NCBI GenBank assembly: GCA_028551475.1
Contig: CM052354.1
Coordinates: forward strand, 18,003,258 to 18,067,257
Direction: 5' to 3'
From: Casuarina equisetifolia
Taxonomy: Eukaryota; Streptophyta; Magnoliopsida; Fagales; Casuarinaceae
DNA length: 64,000 bases
Of the stretch, positions 46,801 to 59,400 are shown one piece after another. Within the stretch, counting starts at the first letter, position 1; each line of letters starts with the position of its first letter. The translations under genes and the position numbers were made by a program. Under the pieces are notes generated by a model that saw only the letters and a program-made list of their open reading frames with translations, searched no databases and was not told where the DNA came from.

Positions 46801-47448
46801 GAATCTTCCTTTGACAGCGATTGTAATTCCTGGAGTTAAAAGCGAACTTACTAGCATGGCCTTTATATTTGCATTAGTTATCATGTGCAAAACTATTGCA
46901 GGTGTTAATGTGTTTCGTCCAGCTTGCTGAAACCTATTACTTGAGCTACTTTAATCTGGTACAGAACAAGGTCATCAAAGTTCATCCTTTTCTTGGCCCA
47001 TATTTGCATTGGATATCCGTATGTTGAGAAGCATAAAAGCAACATGCAATTCGTAGAAGGTCCTGTTCATTACCTTTTAGAATCAACCAGATACTTGTTC
47101 GCTTTTGTTAGACTTGCAAAAGCAGATACTGTTCCAGTTTTGGTCTTTGAAATCTATTTCTTGATCTTTTTTCATTTTTTTTTTACTTTTCTGGGGTGCA
47201 GGAAAGGGCGCATTCATGAATCTAATACTCTTAGCTTCGTTATTAAGGTTTTCACCACTCTGCTGCACTAGCTTCCATATTTTCATTTGTGGTTGATGAT
47301 TTAAAAGTACAACTACTATAACCCATCAAAGAAGTTCAGACATCTTTCTTCACCATGTTGCAATAATAGAGACATTTCTGCCATACGTTTGCTCATGATT
47401 TTTTTTTTAAGTCTACAGCTGGTTATGATCATCTTCATTGTGGTTCAG

Positions 47449-47637
47449 GTGTTTATTTACCACAAAGCTTTCCCCATACCTGCATTGTCTTCAAGTTTGA
47501 GAATACAGACTTACTTTCTGGCCATGAAATGGGTGACACTACGCAGTTCATCTCTTCTGTTTGTTGGCGCAGCCAGTCCTCAACCCTAGCTGCTGCAAAT
47601 TCCAGAAGGGAATATCAAAATTTTGGAGATGGTTTGA
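47449..47637 (+). pseudogene. SPA last-exon pseudogene fragment (copy B)
   Basis: This matches exon 7 of the SPA gene (14428-14616), preceded by a conserved acceptor TGGTTCAG and followed by the SPA 3' UTR. It begins [13 protein letters not shown] but has lost one base just after (near 47490) and gained one base near 47607, so most of the exon is read out of frame. The other six exons, including the rest of the WD40 region, are absent from this copy. It cannot make an SPA protein; any transcript would be non-coding. Confidence 0.9.
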
Positions 47638-49017
47638 TTTGGCTTCTCTCAAAATCCTTCTTGATTTAAGGGGAAAGGATATATGTTGGGCGGACACACA
47701 AAGCAACAGAATCTACCGCCTGAAGCTTATGCAGCTGAGACAAGCTTCTAAATGGTACAAGAGCTCGATGATTCCAAGCAACTTGAGAAATTTTGGCACT
47801 AGATTATACCGATGCTGTTATGTGAAGAGTGAGGGTGATCTTGTTCAAATATAATGCATATAGAAACTCAAACAAAAGAGAATGGTTAATAGTAAGAATT
47901 ATTGTATATTTTGTATTACTCCATAGTTCGGAATGATATAATATAGATATAAAATCAATCTTCAAGTACATCATTTTTCATCTTCTGCTTGATGGCGCTA
48001 TGCCTCTCGTTGTGATAGAGTGCAAGAACAAAGTTAACATAAGATCGGAAGCACTACAATTGTGCAGATATGGTGGATATCAGTCCCAGTCTGTTATTAA
48101 TGCAGTTTCTGTTGCAGAAGCAACTCCCGTATGGTTCTGCTTATAAATCGTGTAAATAAGAATGGCCACAAGTGCAGTTGTTAAGTTTTATGGCCTTCTA
48201 ATACTCTATTCAACTTCAAAAGGGTTCATTATGGATTGCTGGGAAGCAGCTGTTCTGACATGCATTGCTGGCACTTGGAGAATTGAATTTCTCTGAGCAC
48301 CTGATCTTCCCATATTATAGAGCTCTGTGGAAGGTTATTATTCGAGCTGTACTCACCGACAAAGCTATGATACTTGTCATTTTAGAATGGGGACAAGGCT
48401 ACTGTCCCATTTATGCTCCCTCGGTGACCTGTTAGCCGGAACTTTCTCACTACCAGACCCTTAATGGAAACAGCCACATATCAGCACTACAAACTTGTTC
48501 AACAAAACGAGCATCTAATCGGGAAGATGGTAAACGAAATTAAACTATTGCATTCTGCTAATTTCAGACAAACATGATACATTTGATACATTCGAGTGCA
48601 GAATTCGAGTTTCCGGAATGATTCTCTTGATGGTAACAGTCTAGAGATCTAATTATTACTGGCACAGATAAAAGTCTGAATTCCGTAGAAGAGAGATCTA
48701 CAATATCACAGAGCCAGGAAGAATAGAAAGCCCAGCAGGAAAAGAATACTTAAGAGAATGATGTATACTTTACTGTCATCTGAACCCACCAAAGGAAGAA
48801 TAGCCGCCCGCCTAACTTTGGATGACGAAAGCCATGCTCATACCCATGATTACAAGCTTTAATATCTAACAAGAATGCCGTCGCTGCACCTATAGCATAA
48901 AAGTAAACTTACTAGAAGCTAATGAGTTATTTTACTTGGCCTGTAGGTAATCAGTCTTATTATAGTCCCTTCTCTTCAAATCTTCTCCCATCTGCAAGCG
49001 AGGAAATTACATAAGAC

Positions 49018-51411
49018 CTATGTACACGGAGTTTTAGCCCTAGCGGACAATGCTAGCCTACCTACAAGGCGCTGAAGCCTCTCAGCTCCAGGACTTGGTT
49101 TGATTTTGTTTGGGTTCCCAACCTCAGAGCACTCAGGGTTGCCAGAGCACCAAGCACCAGGGGTGAAGCTCCCATTCTTCCTCCCTAATAAATCCTTATC
49201 AATCTTATCCAAGACTGGGTCGTCTTGTTTAAACTTTCGAGCAAAGGCAGCACCGCTACCAATCATCTTCTCCGAGTCATTTATGGAAAGGACGTGCGGG
49301 TGCTGTTTTGGGGGAAAGTCCCAAGAAATGTAGTGCAAGTCATGGTTGACTGCAGTCTTAGCAAACGCAGGCACATTGCATATGACAGTCTGAAAGTAGC
49401 CCTCAGGGGAGGAGACAAAGTTTGTGTAGTACATGAGAAGCGTCCTGGGTAAATTATCCCAACCCCAGATACAGTACTCTACAAATGAGCGTGAAAGAAC
49501 CATCCATGCCGAACCTGCACCAAGATTAGGCATGTTATTTTGAATGACCAACACTAAAGATGAAATTTGGAATGCTAAATTGAAGGGTAGGACCTCATAT
49601 CCTAGTGGCTGAAATAAAATGAACAAAGATGAAATGTGATACGGCTGCTTCTGCTACAGGTCAACCACAATAAATCCATTGCGGGATGACCAACATCAAA
49701 CCATATCCAAACTCAAAGGTTGTTTCCTTCTTTTTTTGAGCATAGAAACAACAGGAAGCAGGATTGTACATTTTTTTGATAGTCTTTCTTTCTCTTGTAT
49801 GATTTCATCATAATCCTTTGATAGTCTTAGGAATTAGAGTGAAACTGCCCACACCTAAATGGCCATTATTGGTTTGTCAAAGAGACCAGACGATACCTCC
49901 CACCAACTAAACTATACGTACCTTGCTAGAATTGGTTCACACAAATTCAAGAAGCTCTCAACTTGGAAAAATCAGTGTGTTGGAATCAAGTAATAAGACT
50001 AACAACCCCGACATAAATCTTAAATCTCTTATTATCTCCCACTTTTGGATATTCTGGAAAAAGATTCCTTAGATGTAAAATCTAAGAAACAATAGTAACA
50101 ACACGAAGTTTCAGTAGTGATTTGTTTTTCTGGATAATTTCCTCCCAGAAAAACCAAGATAAAAAATTATAGTTGCCAGGAGAAGTTAATCTACTTTCCA
50201 AACTCTTCTAGACAGCTAAAATTCCATAAATAGGCACATTAACTCAAATTTATAAATAGTATTTGTAAAGAATCACTCACGAATGTAAATGACAAAGGGA
50301 TCCAACAGGCTAGAGATAGGTGAGCAAAGAAATCTTACCAGTAAATAATTTAAATGCAGTTGGCAAAGTTCTCCGGGGATTGACCCAGAAGATATCTGAT
50401 TTAGTTGACGAGTATAGCCCAGGGTCTATCATCAAAGGCATTGCACGTTTGTCCCTGCAAAACATAATCAAGTAGAGCAGTCTGTTACTCAATGTACAAA
50501 GATTTGATTGGGCTGCACAAGTGCCAGAGACAAGGAGAGGGGCTCACTCCTTCCATCCTAGCTGACTTGTATGCTCAATGAAATTCAGGTTTCGGTCTAA
50601 AGCTGAAAATGTATGAAGAAGATCTGCGTGGAATTAACAAAACAGTTTAACAAAAAGTGTTAAATTCCTCAAACATAACACCAACAAAAACAGCAGGAGC
50701 ATTAATTAAATAACAATAACGAAAACAATAATAGCACCTTTTAGGACTACTACTACTACTACTACTACTACTATTGCACAACATCAATGATAATATTGAC
50801 AGAATTACGAAGCCAGTTCGACGCAAATACTAACCATCTTGTGTCACGAGAGGATAATCTGAAGCACTAAGGTTGATAAACCAATCCCAGTCCTGACTGC
50901 GCTTGAGCAGAATGGCACAAGCATGAAGTGTATTGGCAACCATGGTGGGTCCTCTGTAAGTGACCATGTTAGCCTTGGTTATCATGTAAACATTCCCAAC
51001 CTTAGCGAAAATTGGCTCATCTTGCACTCGGGTGGCAAGCTCCAACCTCTCCGCTGCTGGCGATTCAAGATCCAAATGAACAACATATTGGTTCCTCGGA
51101 TGATATAGTGCATGAAGAGTTCTCCAAAGCTTTTCCAAATCACCTTTTGACCCAGAAACCAAATAGGCAAAACGAGGAATCCCATGCCCATCAGGAGTGG
51201 GTGGAGGCTGAGAAACCTTTGATTCGGCGAAAACTGGGTTTGTCTGATTTGTAGCCAAGCGTGAAGGAAAAATTGCAAAGATTGAATTGATTGTGTGGAG
51301 TGAAAAAACAAGGCCCATGTTGAAGGTAGTGGCCAGAAGGAATATACATATGAGAGAGCTTACGACAAGCGGAAACAACCATTTCTTCTCCATAGTCACA
51401 GACCCCATCAC
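49018..51411 (-). CDS. GT14 family glycosyltransferase, copy B (GlcAT14-like)
   Basis: Four minus-strand exons of exactly the same lengths as copy A: 51411-50835, 50623-50548, 50454-50339, 49514-49018; 421 aa, all splice sites and phases kept. It has the same N-terminal membrane anchor (residues 9-32), stem and Branch-type domain with DWFINLSASDYPLV, EHTSQLGWK, IDPGLYS, CIWGWDNLPR and SSPEGYFQTVICN. Exons differ from copy A mostly by conservative changes; the most changed stretch is exon 3 (EDKRAMPLMIDPG against MEKRGKPLVVDPG). It is predicted to be a Golgi glycosyltransferase like copy A; substrate not known from sequence. Preservation of the frame while the neighbouring SPA copy decayed suggests selection on this gene. 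A (TAC)n tract sits in intron 1. Confidence 0.93.
50746..50773. repeat. (ACT)n microsatellite in GT14 copy B intron 1
   Basis: About nine uninterrupted ACT triplets. Copy A has no equivalent tract at the matching place, so the expansion arose after the duplication. Confidence 0.9.
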
Positions 51412-52654
51412 AAAGCCTTATCATGGGTTCCAATGAGCAAATCTTCGCATTCCAAGTTTCATTGCTCTCCCAAATACAAATACCAGCACAGACTGACAAC
51501 GGAATCAGGGCACTGGAATTGGGATCGAGACCTCTTCTCGGAGATGTTCCAGAATTTTAACTTCTATGAATAGCTGTTGATTGAATACCAAATATTAAAA
51601 GCCCGAAAAAAGAAGAAGTTGAAGGCGGACTCAAGAATGGGAACCGGTAAGCCGATTACAAAGAAGCAAAAGCGATAAACAGAAGAGACAGATATGGCAC
51701 CTCAAGAAAATCGACCATAGAATACGAAACAAAAGTTAACAATAGCAAAATCTTGGCCGTATATATACACAAACTATGTGGAAAATTATTGAATAGCCAC
51801 TGGAAAGACAAACTCTTTTTCTTTCCCTTTTTTTTTTTTCTTTTTTTTTTTTTGAAACAAACCCACATCATACAGCTTCACACCTACCACAGGATTTGCA
51901 GAAGACAAACCTCTGAACAACCAAAAAGGAGAAAAATCACGCAGATGAAACGAAACGCAGTCAGAAATTCAAAGCATCAAATCATTCAACCCAAAGAATC
52001 ACAGAATAAGTAGTAAATAAGCAAAAACAAAGAAATATATACGCGATGAAATACATCATCGCATGAGAACGCAGCTGAGCATTAAGGTCGACAACATAAC
52101 TAATGGCTTGAAATATGGAAAAATCAGTGAAATTAAAGTAAACCCAATACAACCGAAACAAGCATGAAGGCCCCAACAAGCACACAACACGGGCAGAAGA
52201 ATGAGAATCAGGCAAACAGAGAGACACAGAAAAGCAGCTCGCGATGTGAGAAAACAGAACCTGTTTCGCGATGACGATGCAGAAGACGGAGAGCACCGTA
52301 CGCCTTCTGGGACACACACGGAGTTACTTATAAAATACAAAAACAATCTAATGGGAACACGAAAGAGAATTATGAATAGTTTAATAAAAAATCCAATTTT
52401 TTAATATTTCAATGAAAAAAAAAAAAACGCAAGAATTATCTCCGCACTTGTATATACCTAGAACGTAAAGATAACGCCTTTGAACGCAAAAGATCGACAG
52501 CGTTAACTACGTTTCAAGGAATCTCTCTCTCCCGTGTAAGTTGGACATGCTTCCGCCATTTTTCCGTTTTGTGGTTCTTCTTGTTTTCTTCCTTTTTTTT
52601 TTTCTTTATTATAGTTGGTACTGCTCTACTCCTTTACATGCAATTCCTGTGCTG

Positions 52655-52683
52655 CTTTTGGTTTGGTTTGGTTTGGTTTGGTT
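52655..52683 (+). repeat. (GGTTT)n short tandem repeat
   Basis: About five tandem GGTTT pentamers in the flank upstream of GT14 copy B; the equivalent site in copy A (about 28580-28600) has a diverged, unexpanded form. Confidence 0.85.
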
Positions 52684-53339
52684 GCTAACCTGAATTTAAT
52701 GGGTGGCTGGTCCCCATCCTATCATTGGATGCATCCCCCCTCCAATTATCTCAGTCCCCTTCCTCCCCCATCTATATTTGTGGTGTTTGGGAGCTAGGAA
52801 AATTCATTTAAGTATTCCTTTTCCTTTCTACGCATTCGAATTGACGGAATTTGAGGTCTTGCGCCCGAAAACAAAGAATTAAGAGAGTAAACGAGAAAAA
52901 GTTAGTCGCGTCCAACAAAACTAGGGATCTCATTTTCTCCACCTTTGTGAGTCAAGAGATTCGTAAGAGTTGGATTTTTGCTATTACACCAACCAAAGGG
53001 AGATTTTCTGAGGTTTAATTATACCACCCAAAACATACGGAAAGGAACGCGACAAAGGCTTATTGATCGCGTTGTAAAGCAATGCGGTGTGCTCTTGTGC
53101 GGATCCGAACAAGTGGTCACCCACAGAGAAAGCGAAAGAGCATTCTTTATGACTTTTCCTTCTTAACTTCCAATGCTCACAAAAGAGACGTCGCACATCG
53201 CACTCCAATTTCAATTTTTTTAAAGATGCGTGAGATTTCTTTACTTATAGTTATAGTTATAGTTAATAATGGAGGAAGAAACCTAATATTATATAATATG
53301 TGTTACTTATACTTAACTATTTGATGTGAGACAAAAATA

Positions 53340-53341
53340 TT

Positions 53342-53400
<59 letters not shown>

Positions 53401-53404
53401 TTTT
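53340..53404 (+). repeat. (TTTA)n microsatellite
   Basis: About 16 uninterrupted TTTA repeats in AT-rich intergenic DNA; probably highly length-variable. Confidence 0.95.
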
Positions 53405-54764
53405 TCGCATGTAGAGTGATACAAGTACTACACTCAAGCATATAAAAGTCCAACTCTTGAGCTGACATAGAGGACAACAAAGCATAGGAAAACCAAACTA
53501 ATGAAAGACAAAAATTGTATTTATTTAGGTATTACAATGAGTATATATATAAGTTTAGAGAAAAATTAAATAAGGAAAATAAAAAATAAAAAATAAAATA
53601 TTTTGATATGTATCGATCCTTATTAATAAGAATATTATTACATTCCATTAATATCTTAGGATGATGATCTCCACCCCAACTCTATCTATAAGAGAAGTTC
53701 TTAAGTTAGGAGGCCACAAACCCAAAAGACGGTGCCGTTTTTCTGATCCAATATCTTCGAAGTAACCGCCAAGTTTGAACTCTAACAAATTACATGCTAA
53801 TTTCAGCACTCTTCTTTTATAGTTTGACATTAAGAGCACTTTGTTTATTACTATTGGCCAGATTTGTTGACCATCTTCAATGCTTCCATTTCAATTCAGT
53901 GATAGGGATCAGTAGGCAAGAAGAAGAATATAAAAGAAAACCATGATAGCAAGAAAGAATAAGTTCAAGAGAATGAACAATTGATTTGACTTAAATTTGG
54001 AAAAGGCGTGTTTCCACCAAGGTTTCTTCGTTTTCAAACTTAGGATAAGTAGCAAAGAATAATAAAACTACCAATTTACACCTCCGCCGCCGTCGCCAGA
54101 GCCGCTGCCCACAACCTTTGTCGGGAAGACTTTTGAGAGCTTCTACTGGCCTGACTTTCTTCCTGGGTTTCCCATGGTTTATCCATGCACGCATCTTGTA
54201 GCTTTATTTAATACTTTCGTCAATTCTGAAAGGATTTTATCTATGACAAGATATCCAATTCCGTTGTTGGAATTCCATGAACAAAAAATACTTCATATAA
54301 AAAACGTTAGACTCTTATCATCCAACTCCATATCTCTCAACGCCAATTGATAAACAAGTTGCCATACCAATTCCTAAGATTTCCGCCAAAACAAAGTCAA
54401 CCGGAGGAGCAAGAGAATAGCATCTTTATGGCCAGCATTCTCGCCCGGTCAAGACATTCCCATCAGAGAACGTGTGAACCACTTCTCTGTCTGCGTACTC
54501 TACATGGGACAAACGCCCACCTGGTAGAATATGGTTGACCAGTCTTCATTCCACCCGCCGGTGACGTAAACGTTTACCGGATCACTACCCCATCCCCACC
54601 GTCGGATTTCTTGGGGACCACGTTCTGATTTAATCGGCGCAGCCACCGGCATTGACGACGACGTGCTGATAATTAAAATTATTGGTCCTTGTTAACAAAA
54701 ACTGTTGTTTTATTGATTTCCGGATCTTGAAAATAATTGTTAAAAAGATACAGAGTACTGGGTA

Positions 54765-56447
54765 ATTGCGATCATTTTCTATATTTTCTATCTTTGCAAT
54801 TGAAGCTATGATTCTTATTTATCTTTGAACATAATATATTTTTTAAGAGCTTATGATTAATGTGAATACTGGGTAAGAGTACTATGTCTTTTCTTTGTTA
54901 TAACAACTTAGAATCTTCATTATAATAACTTTGAGTCAATGGACACTAAGTGATTAATTAAGTGAAGTCTCTTTTTAATAAGACTTACTGTTAGTCAAGT
55001 TTTTCCTTTTATCCAATAAAAATTGGTTAGGTTGAATTTTGATTCAATAGTCTGGCCAATATTACCTATTATTCACTTTCAATCATAAGCACGTAATAAT
55101 TGGTATTAAAGTTAGTCATGTCTCTTAAGTTCTAACTATGTTATAAAGAAGATTGTTTGAGTTAAATTAAAGTATATTTGCTTAAAGTGTAAGTTGCCAT
55201 AAAATAAGCCTACTTATGTGGTAACTTATTACAAGTATATTAGAGTTTATAGAGGCTCTAAGCTAATAGAAGTCCAAATTAACAATAATATTAAAATCAA
55301 ATATGTTAAACTAATAAGAACTCTCATTAAGGTTTGGGCCGAGACCACCAGACCAGGCCCGGGATGTAATAGCCCTCCCCAGCCCACTGCTTGTGCAGCC
55401 TCGAACATTAAATGTCGTGCCTTCCAACTGTTTACTTTTAATACGTCTTGTTGACTCTCTAACCGCTTTAGGCAGTTCCATCGGGATGCTGAATGTCGAC
55501 CGACAACTCTCCCGCAAGGTCAGAGTTAGTGGCTCGAGCAGTTACATAGGCGGGGATAGCGGTAGCCTAAACCGCCGAAGTCATAAAAGGCAAGAATTTA
55601 TGGACTTATGACAGTGTCTTTAGAAGTCGCAGCATCGGACTGATGAGACATTTTACATGCCAATAATGTTTTGTATAGGAGGCAAAAAGGTGAAAAGCAA
55701 TAAGCAAGTTCAAGTTCCTACTGAAAATGGTGCCTCTTTTGTACTTTCAATACTACTGACCCCAGGTATTGGAGCAAATTTTGGAAGATACCTTTATAGT
55801 TTTGATATTTGTATAAATAAAGTGAGACTCCAATTACTTTACGAAAATCATATTTCTTTTCATTTTCAATGGTGTGTAATTACTACTTAACCATTTCTAA
55901 CCATTAGAAACAATCGAATAGGTGATAAAAATGCCTTAGCCTATTCTTTGATTTCAGATTGAAATGAAGATAACACGGGAAATAAAATAATTGAGAAAAA
56001 AAATCAAAGATAAGTTTTGTGGATGCACCAAACTTGGTAAAGATGGAAAATATATGAAGACCTTTGAATAACCAAGCAAATCCAAGAATGAATTCACTTC
56101 TAGTAATAGATAGGCAAAATTTCTGCGATATGAAGATTCTCATTGGCACACAATTGCATTAAAGATCAAGTTTGAAAAAGAAGAAAAATTATTTAGACAA
56201 TGGCAATGAGAAAAAAGAAAAATACTATTGTTTGATTTGTCACTTTTAGAACATAAAATAGAGACCTTACCTTTTACTGATAGCTAGATCTAGCTTCCTT
56301 TTTTTTTTTTAATGCTAAAAGACATGAATATCTCAGCTTTTATTGGGTAATTAGGTTGTTAAAGTACATTTGTGTTATCAAAAACATATTGAGCTCTTAA
56401 TTAAAGTTATTGTGTTTAATATAAATAAACACTTGGTTTTATTCAGA
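54765..56447. other. Intergenic DNA with a small GC-richer island
   Basis: AT-rich and without recognised genes, except that 55330-55590 is clearly GC-richer than its surroundings. That island has no recognised domain. It holds a weak inverted pair (ACCGCTTTAGGC near 55461 against GCCTAAACCGCC near 55566). Confidence 0.5.
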
Positions 56448-56452
56448 GTATC

Positions 56453-59400
56453 TAAAGAATTTGGTGAACTCTTGTATGTTTAGAACAAAAGCTTGTTTAT
56501 TGATCAAACAAAACCAAAACTAGTTACAAGAGAAAACAAAGCCGTAGAGAAAAAAATTCTTAGTGTGCTGCTATTATGAAAACATTATAACTTAAGAGGC
56601 AATATATAAATAGAAGTAAGGCTTATACAAGGAAACCCTAATATCTTACAAAATAAGAAAAATAGATTGAGATCTTACAATATAGGAAAAATATATCATA
56701 GAGAGAAAATTGTCAATCTTTAACACCCCCCTTTAAGTTGAGGGTCAAAAGAAGTCCAAGACACCAAGCTTGCTAAGGAGATGATAGTGTTGATTTGTCC
56801 CTAAAGCCTTAGTCAAAATATCTGCAGGTTGGTCACCATTCCCAACATGTGCTATGATGTGCTGATTAAACCATGACGTATTTTTTCTCGAATAAATGAC
56901 AAGAAACATCTATGTGCTTGGTTTTCTGATGAAAGATTGGGTTTTCTGCCAGTTTTTACGCTGCCTCATTATCACAATATAACAACACTGACTATGTAAC
57001 ATTAATTTTCATATGTTTTAATAGACCAACCACCTAAACAATCTCACAAGTAGCAATTGCCATGGCCCTATATTCGGCCTCTGTTGAAGAAAGAGTCACA
57101 ACTGGTTACTTTTTACTTTTCTAAGAAATTACTGAATGTCCAAGTGTAAGACAAAATTTAGTAGTGGATTGACATGTTATAAGGCATTTTGCATAACTAG
57201 CATAACAAAAAGCTTGCAAGAGAAAATCACCATTTGAAAGAAAGAATAAACCAAGCCTTATTGTTTCTTTGAAATACTTAACAATGAGAAGAGCTGCCTC
57301 CCAGTGAGATCGTTTGGGAGTATGCATAAACTGACTTAAGAGGTGCACTAGAAAAGCTATGTCAGGGCATGTCATATCAAGATAATTCAACTTACCAATC
57401 AACTGTTGATAACTCAAAATGTTCTCAAATGGTGGATCATCTATTTGTGGATGAACTCGCTTATCATATTTTAAGCTAGTGAATAACACATTTATCTCCA
57501 TGGGATTTCCAATAGCTTTACAGTTGATAGTCCCAATTTAGAAATCAATTCTAAGATATACTTACGTTGACTGAGATGCATGCCATTTGAATCTTGAAGG
57601 ATCTCAATCCTAAGAAAATACTTGAGTTCTCCTAAATCTTTGACTTGAAATGTAGAATGAAGATAAGCTTGTAAAGTCTCAATTTCTTGTATATCATCAC
57701 CACTAATTAAAATGTCATCCACATATATGATCATTAAAACAATATTACCAACTTGTCCCTTAGTGAAAAGAGAATAGTTATACAACGATTGTCGATAACA
57801 GCAGACACTAAAGTTTCTGTAAACTTCTAATTCCATTGTCATGAAGTTTGTTTTAACCCATATAAAGATTTTTACAACCTACATACTTTGGACCCCCCTT
57901 CAAAAGGACTCCCAGGTGGAGGTTTCATATATACTCCTCATCTAAGTCTCCCTATAGAAATGCATTATAGACATCCATTTGTCAAATAGTCTATTTACGT
58001 TATGAAGCAATAGATAACGCACTTCTAACTATCACCGATTTTACTATAGGAGAGAAAGTCTCATGATAATCAATCCCTTCTGTTTGACTAGAACCTTTTG
58101 CTACTAGATTACCCTTAAAGCACTCGATACTCCCATCAGCATGATACTTAATCTTATATACCCATTTACATCTTATAGGTTTTTGTCGTCATGGTAGGTC
58201 TACTAGTTCCCATGTTTCATTTGATTCTAATGCTTTTATTTCTTGATCGATGGCATCTCGCCATCTAGAATCCTTAATTGCCTTATGGTAGAACAAGGGT
58301 TCTATCTCAAGTGAAATGGTTGCTATGAAGTGTTGATGTGAAATGGGTAAATGTGTATAAGATATATAGTTAGAGATGGGGTATTATATGGATGGACTGA
58401 CAACGTTGTTACAGATATAATCTTGAGTCCATATGGATGGCTTAGAAATTCTATTAGATCGTCTAGGAAGTGATGGAGGAATTATAGGATCAAACATAGT
58501 TGGTAAGGAGGGATCATCTGTTGTCTCATCATCATAAGTGAAAATAAGAGGCAATGTAGAAGAAGGATCTGAAATTTCCAAAGTAGAATCATTGAGTTGG
58601 TTGCTTGATGTATTGGAAGTGGTAATATCTAGTGTAGTATGAATGATAGTATTAAGAATGGATTTGATTATGTATGAGGGGTTACCTGAGCATTTGAATT
58701 AGGGTTAACTCTGATAACTTGTTGTGTAGGCTCCTCATCTTGATATGACATCATAGGGAATTCTGAAAAATGGGACTAAGTCTCTATATTTGTAAAAGGG
58801 AAAACAGTTTCATGAAAATGAACATCACGACTCACAAAAAATTTCTTTTTTTCAATGTCATAAAGTTTATACCCTTTTTGTTCAAAAGAGTATCCCTTGA
58901 AAATACTAGGAATAGCTCGAGGAGCAAATTTGTCTTTGTGCCCTACTATTGAAGCATAGCGAAGACAACCGAAGACTTGAAATCTTAAAAGGTCAAGAGC
59001 TTTCCCATGAATTACTTCATAAAGAGATTTCCCATGTAAGAGTGAAGAATGAATGTGATTGATAATGTGTGTGACAGTAAGAATATACTCACCCCAAAAA
59101 CATTTAGGCATATGACTTTGAAGTTTTAATGCTCGTGCAACATCTAATAAGTGACAATGCTTACGCTCTACCATACCATTCTGTTGCGGGGTATATACAC
59201 ATGAGCTCTCATGCATTATACCCCATAATGAAAATAATTTATCATATGATGAATTAAAGAAATCAGTTGCATTATCAGAATGAATGCGTTTGATCCCAAT
59301 GTTAAAATGATTCTTAATTGTATTAAAGAAACGTTCCAAATGTGATATTGTTTCAGTCTTATGTTTCATGAGGAAAGTCCAGGTCCCTGGTGAAAAATCA

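Larger units (their letters stand above)
46805..54765. repeat. Segmental duplication, copy B
   Basis: Direct-orientation copy of 13360-15485 plus 24390-29755. Order in copy B: SPA last intron/exon/3' flank (46805-48480), a 350-bp stretch without counterpart in the aligned part of copy A, then GT14 with its introns and promoter (48830-52345) and its upstream flank (52345-54765). The 8.9 kb of copy A between these parts, including ZFWD, is missing here. Alignment of introns and flanks shows a DNA-level, not RNA-mediated, duplication. Confidence 0.87.
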
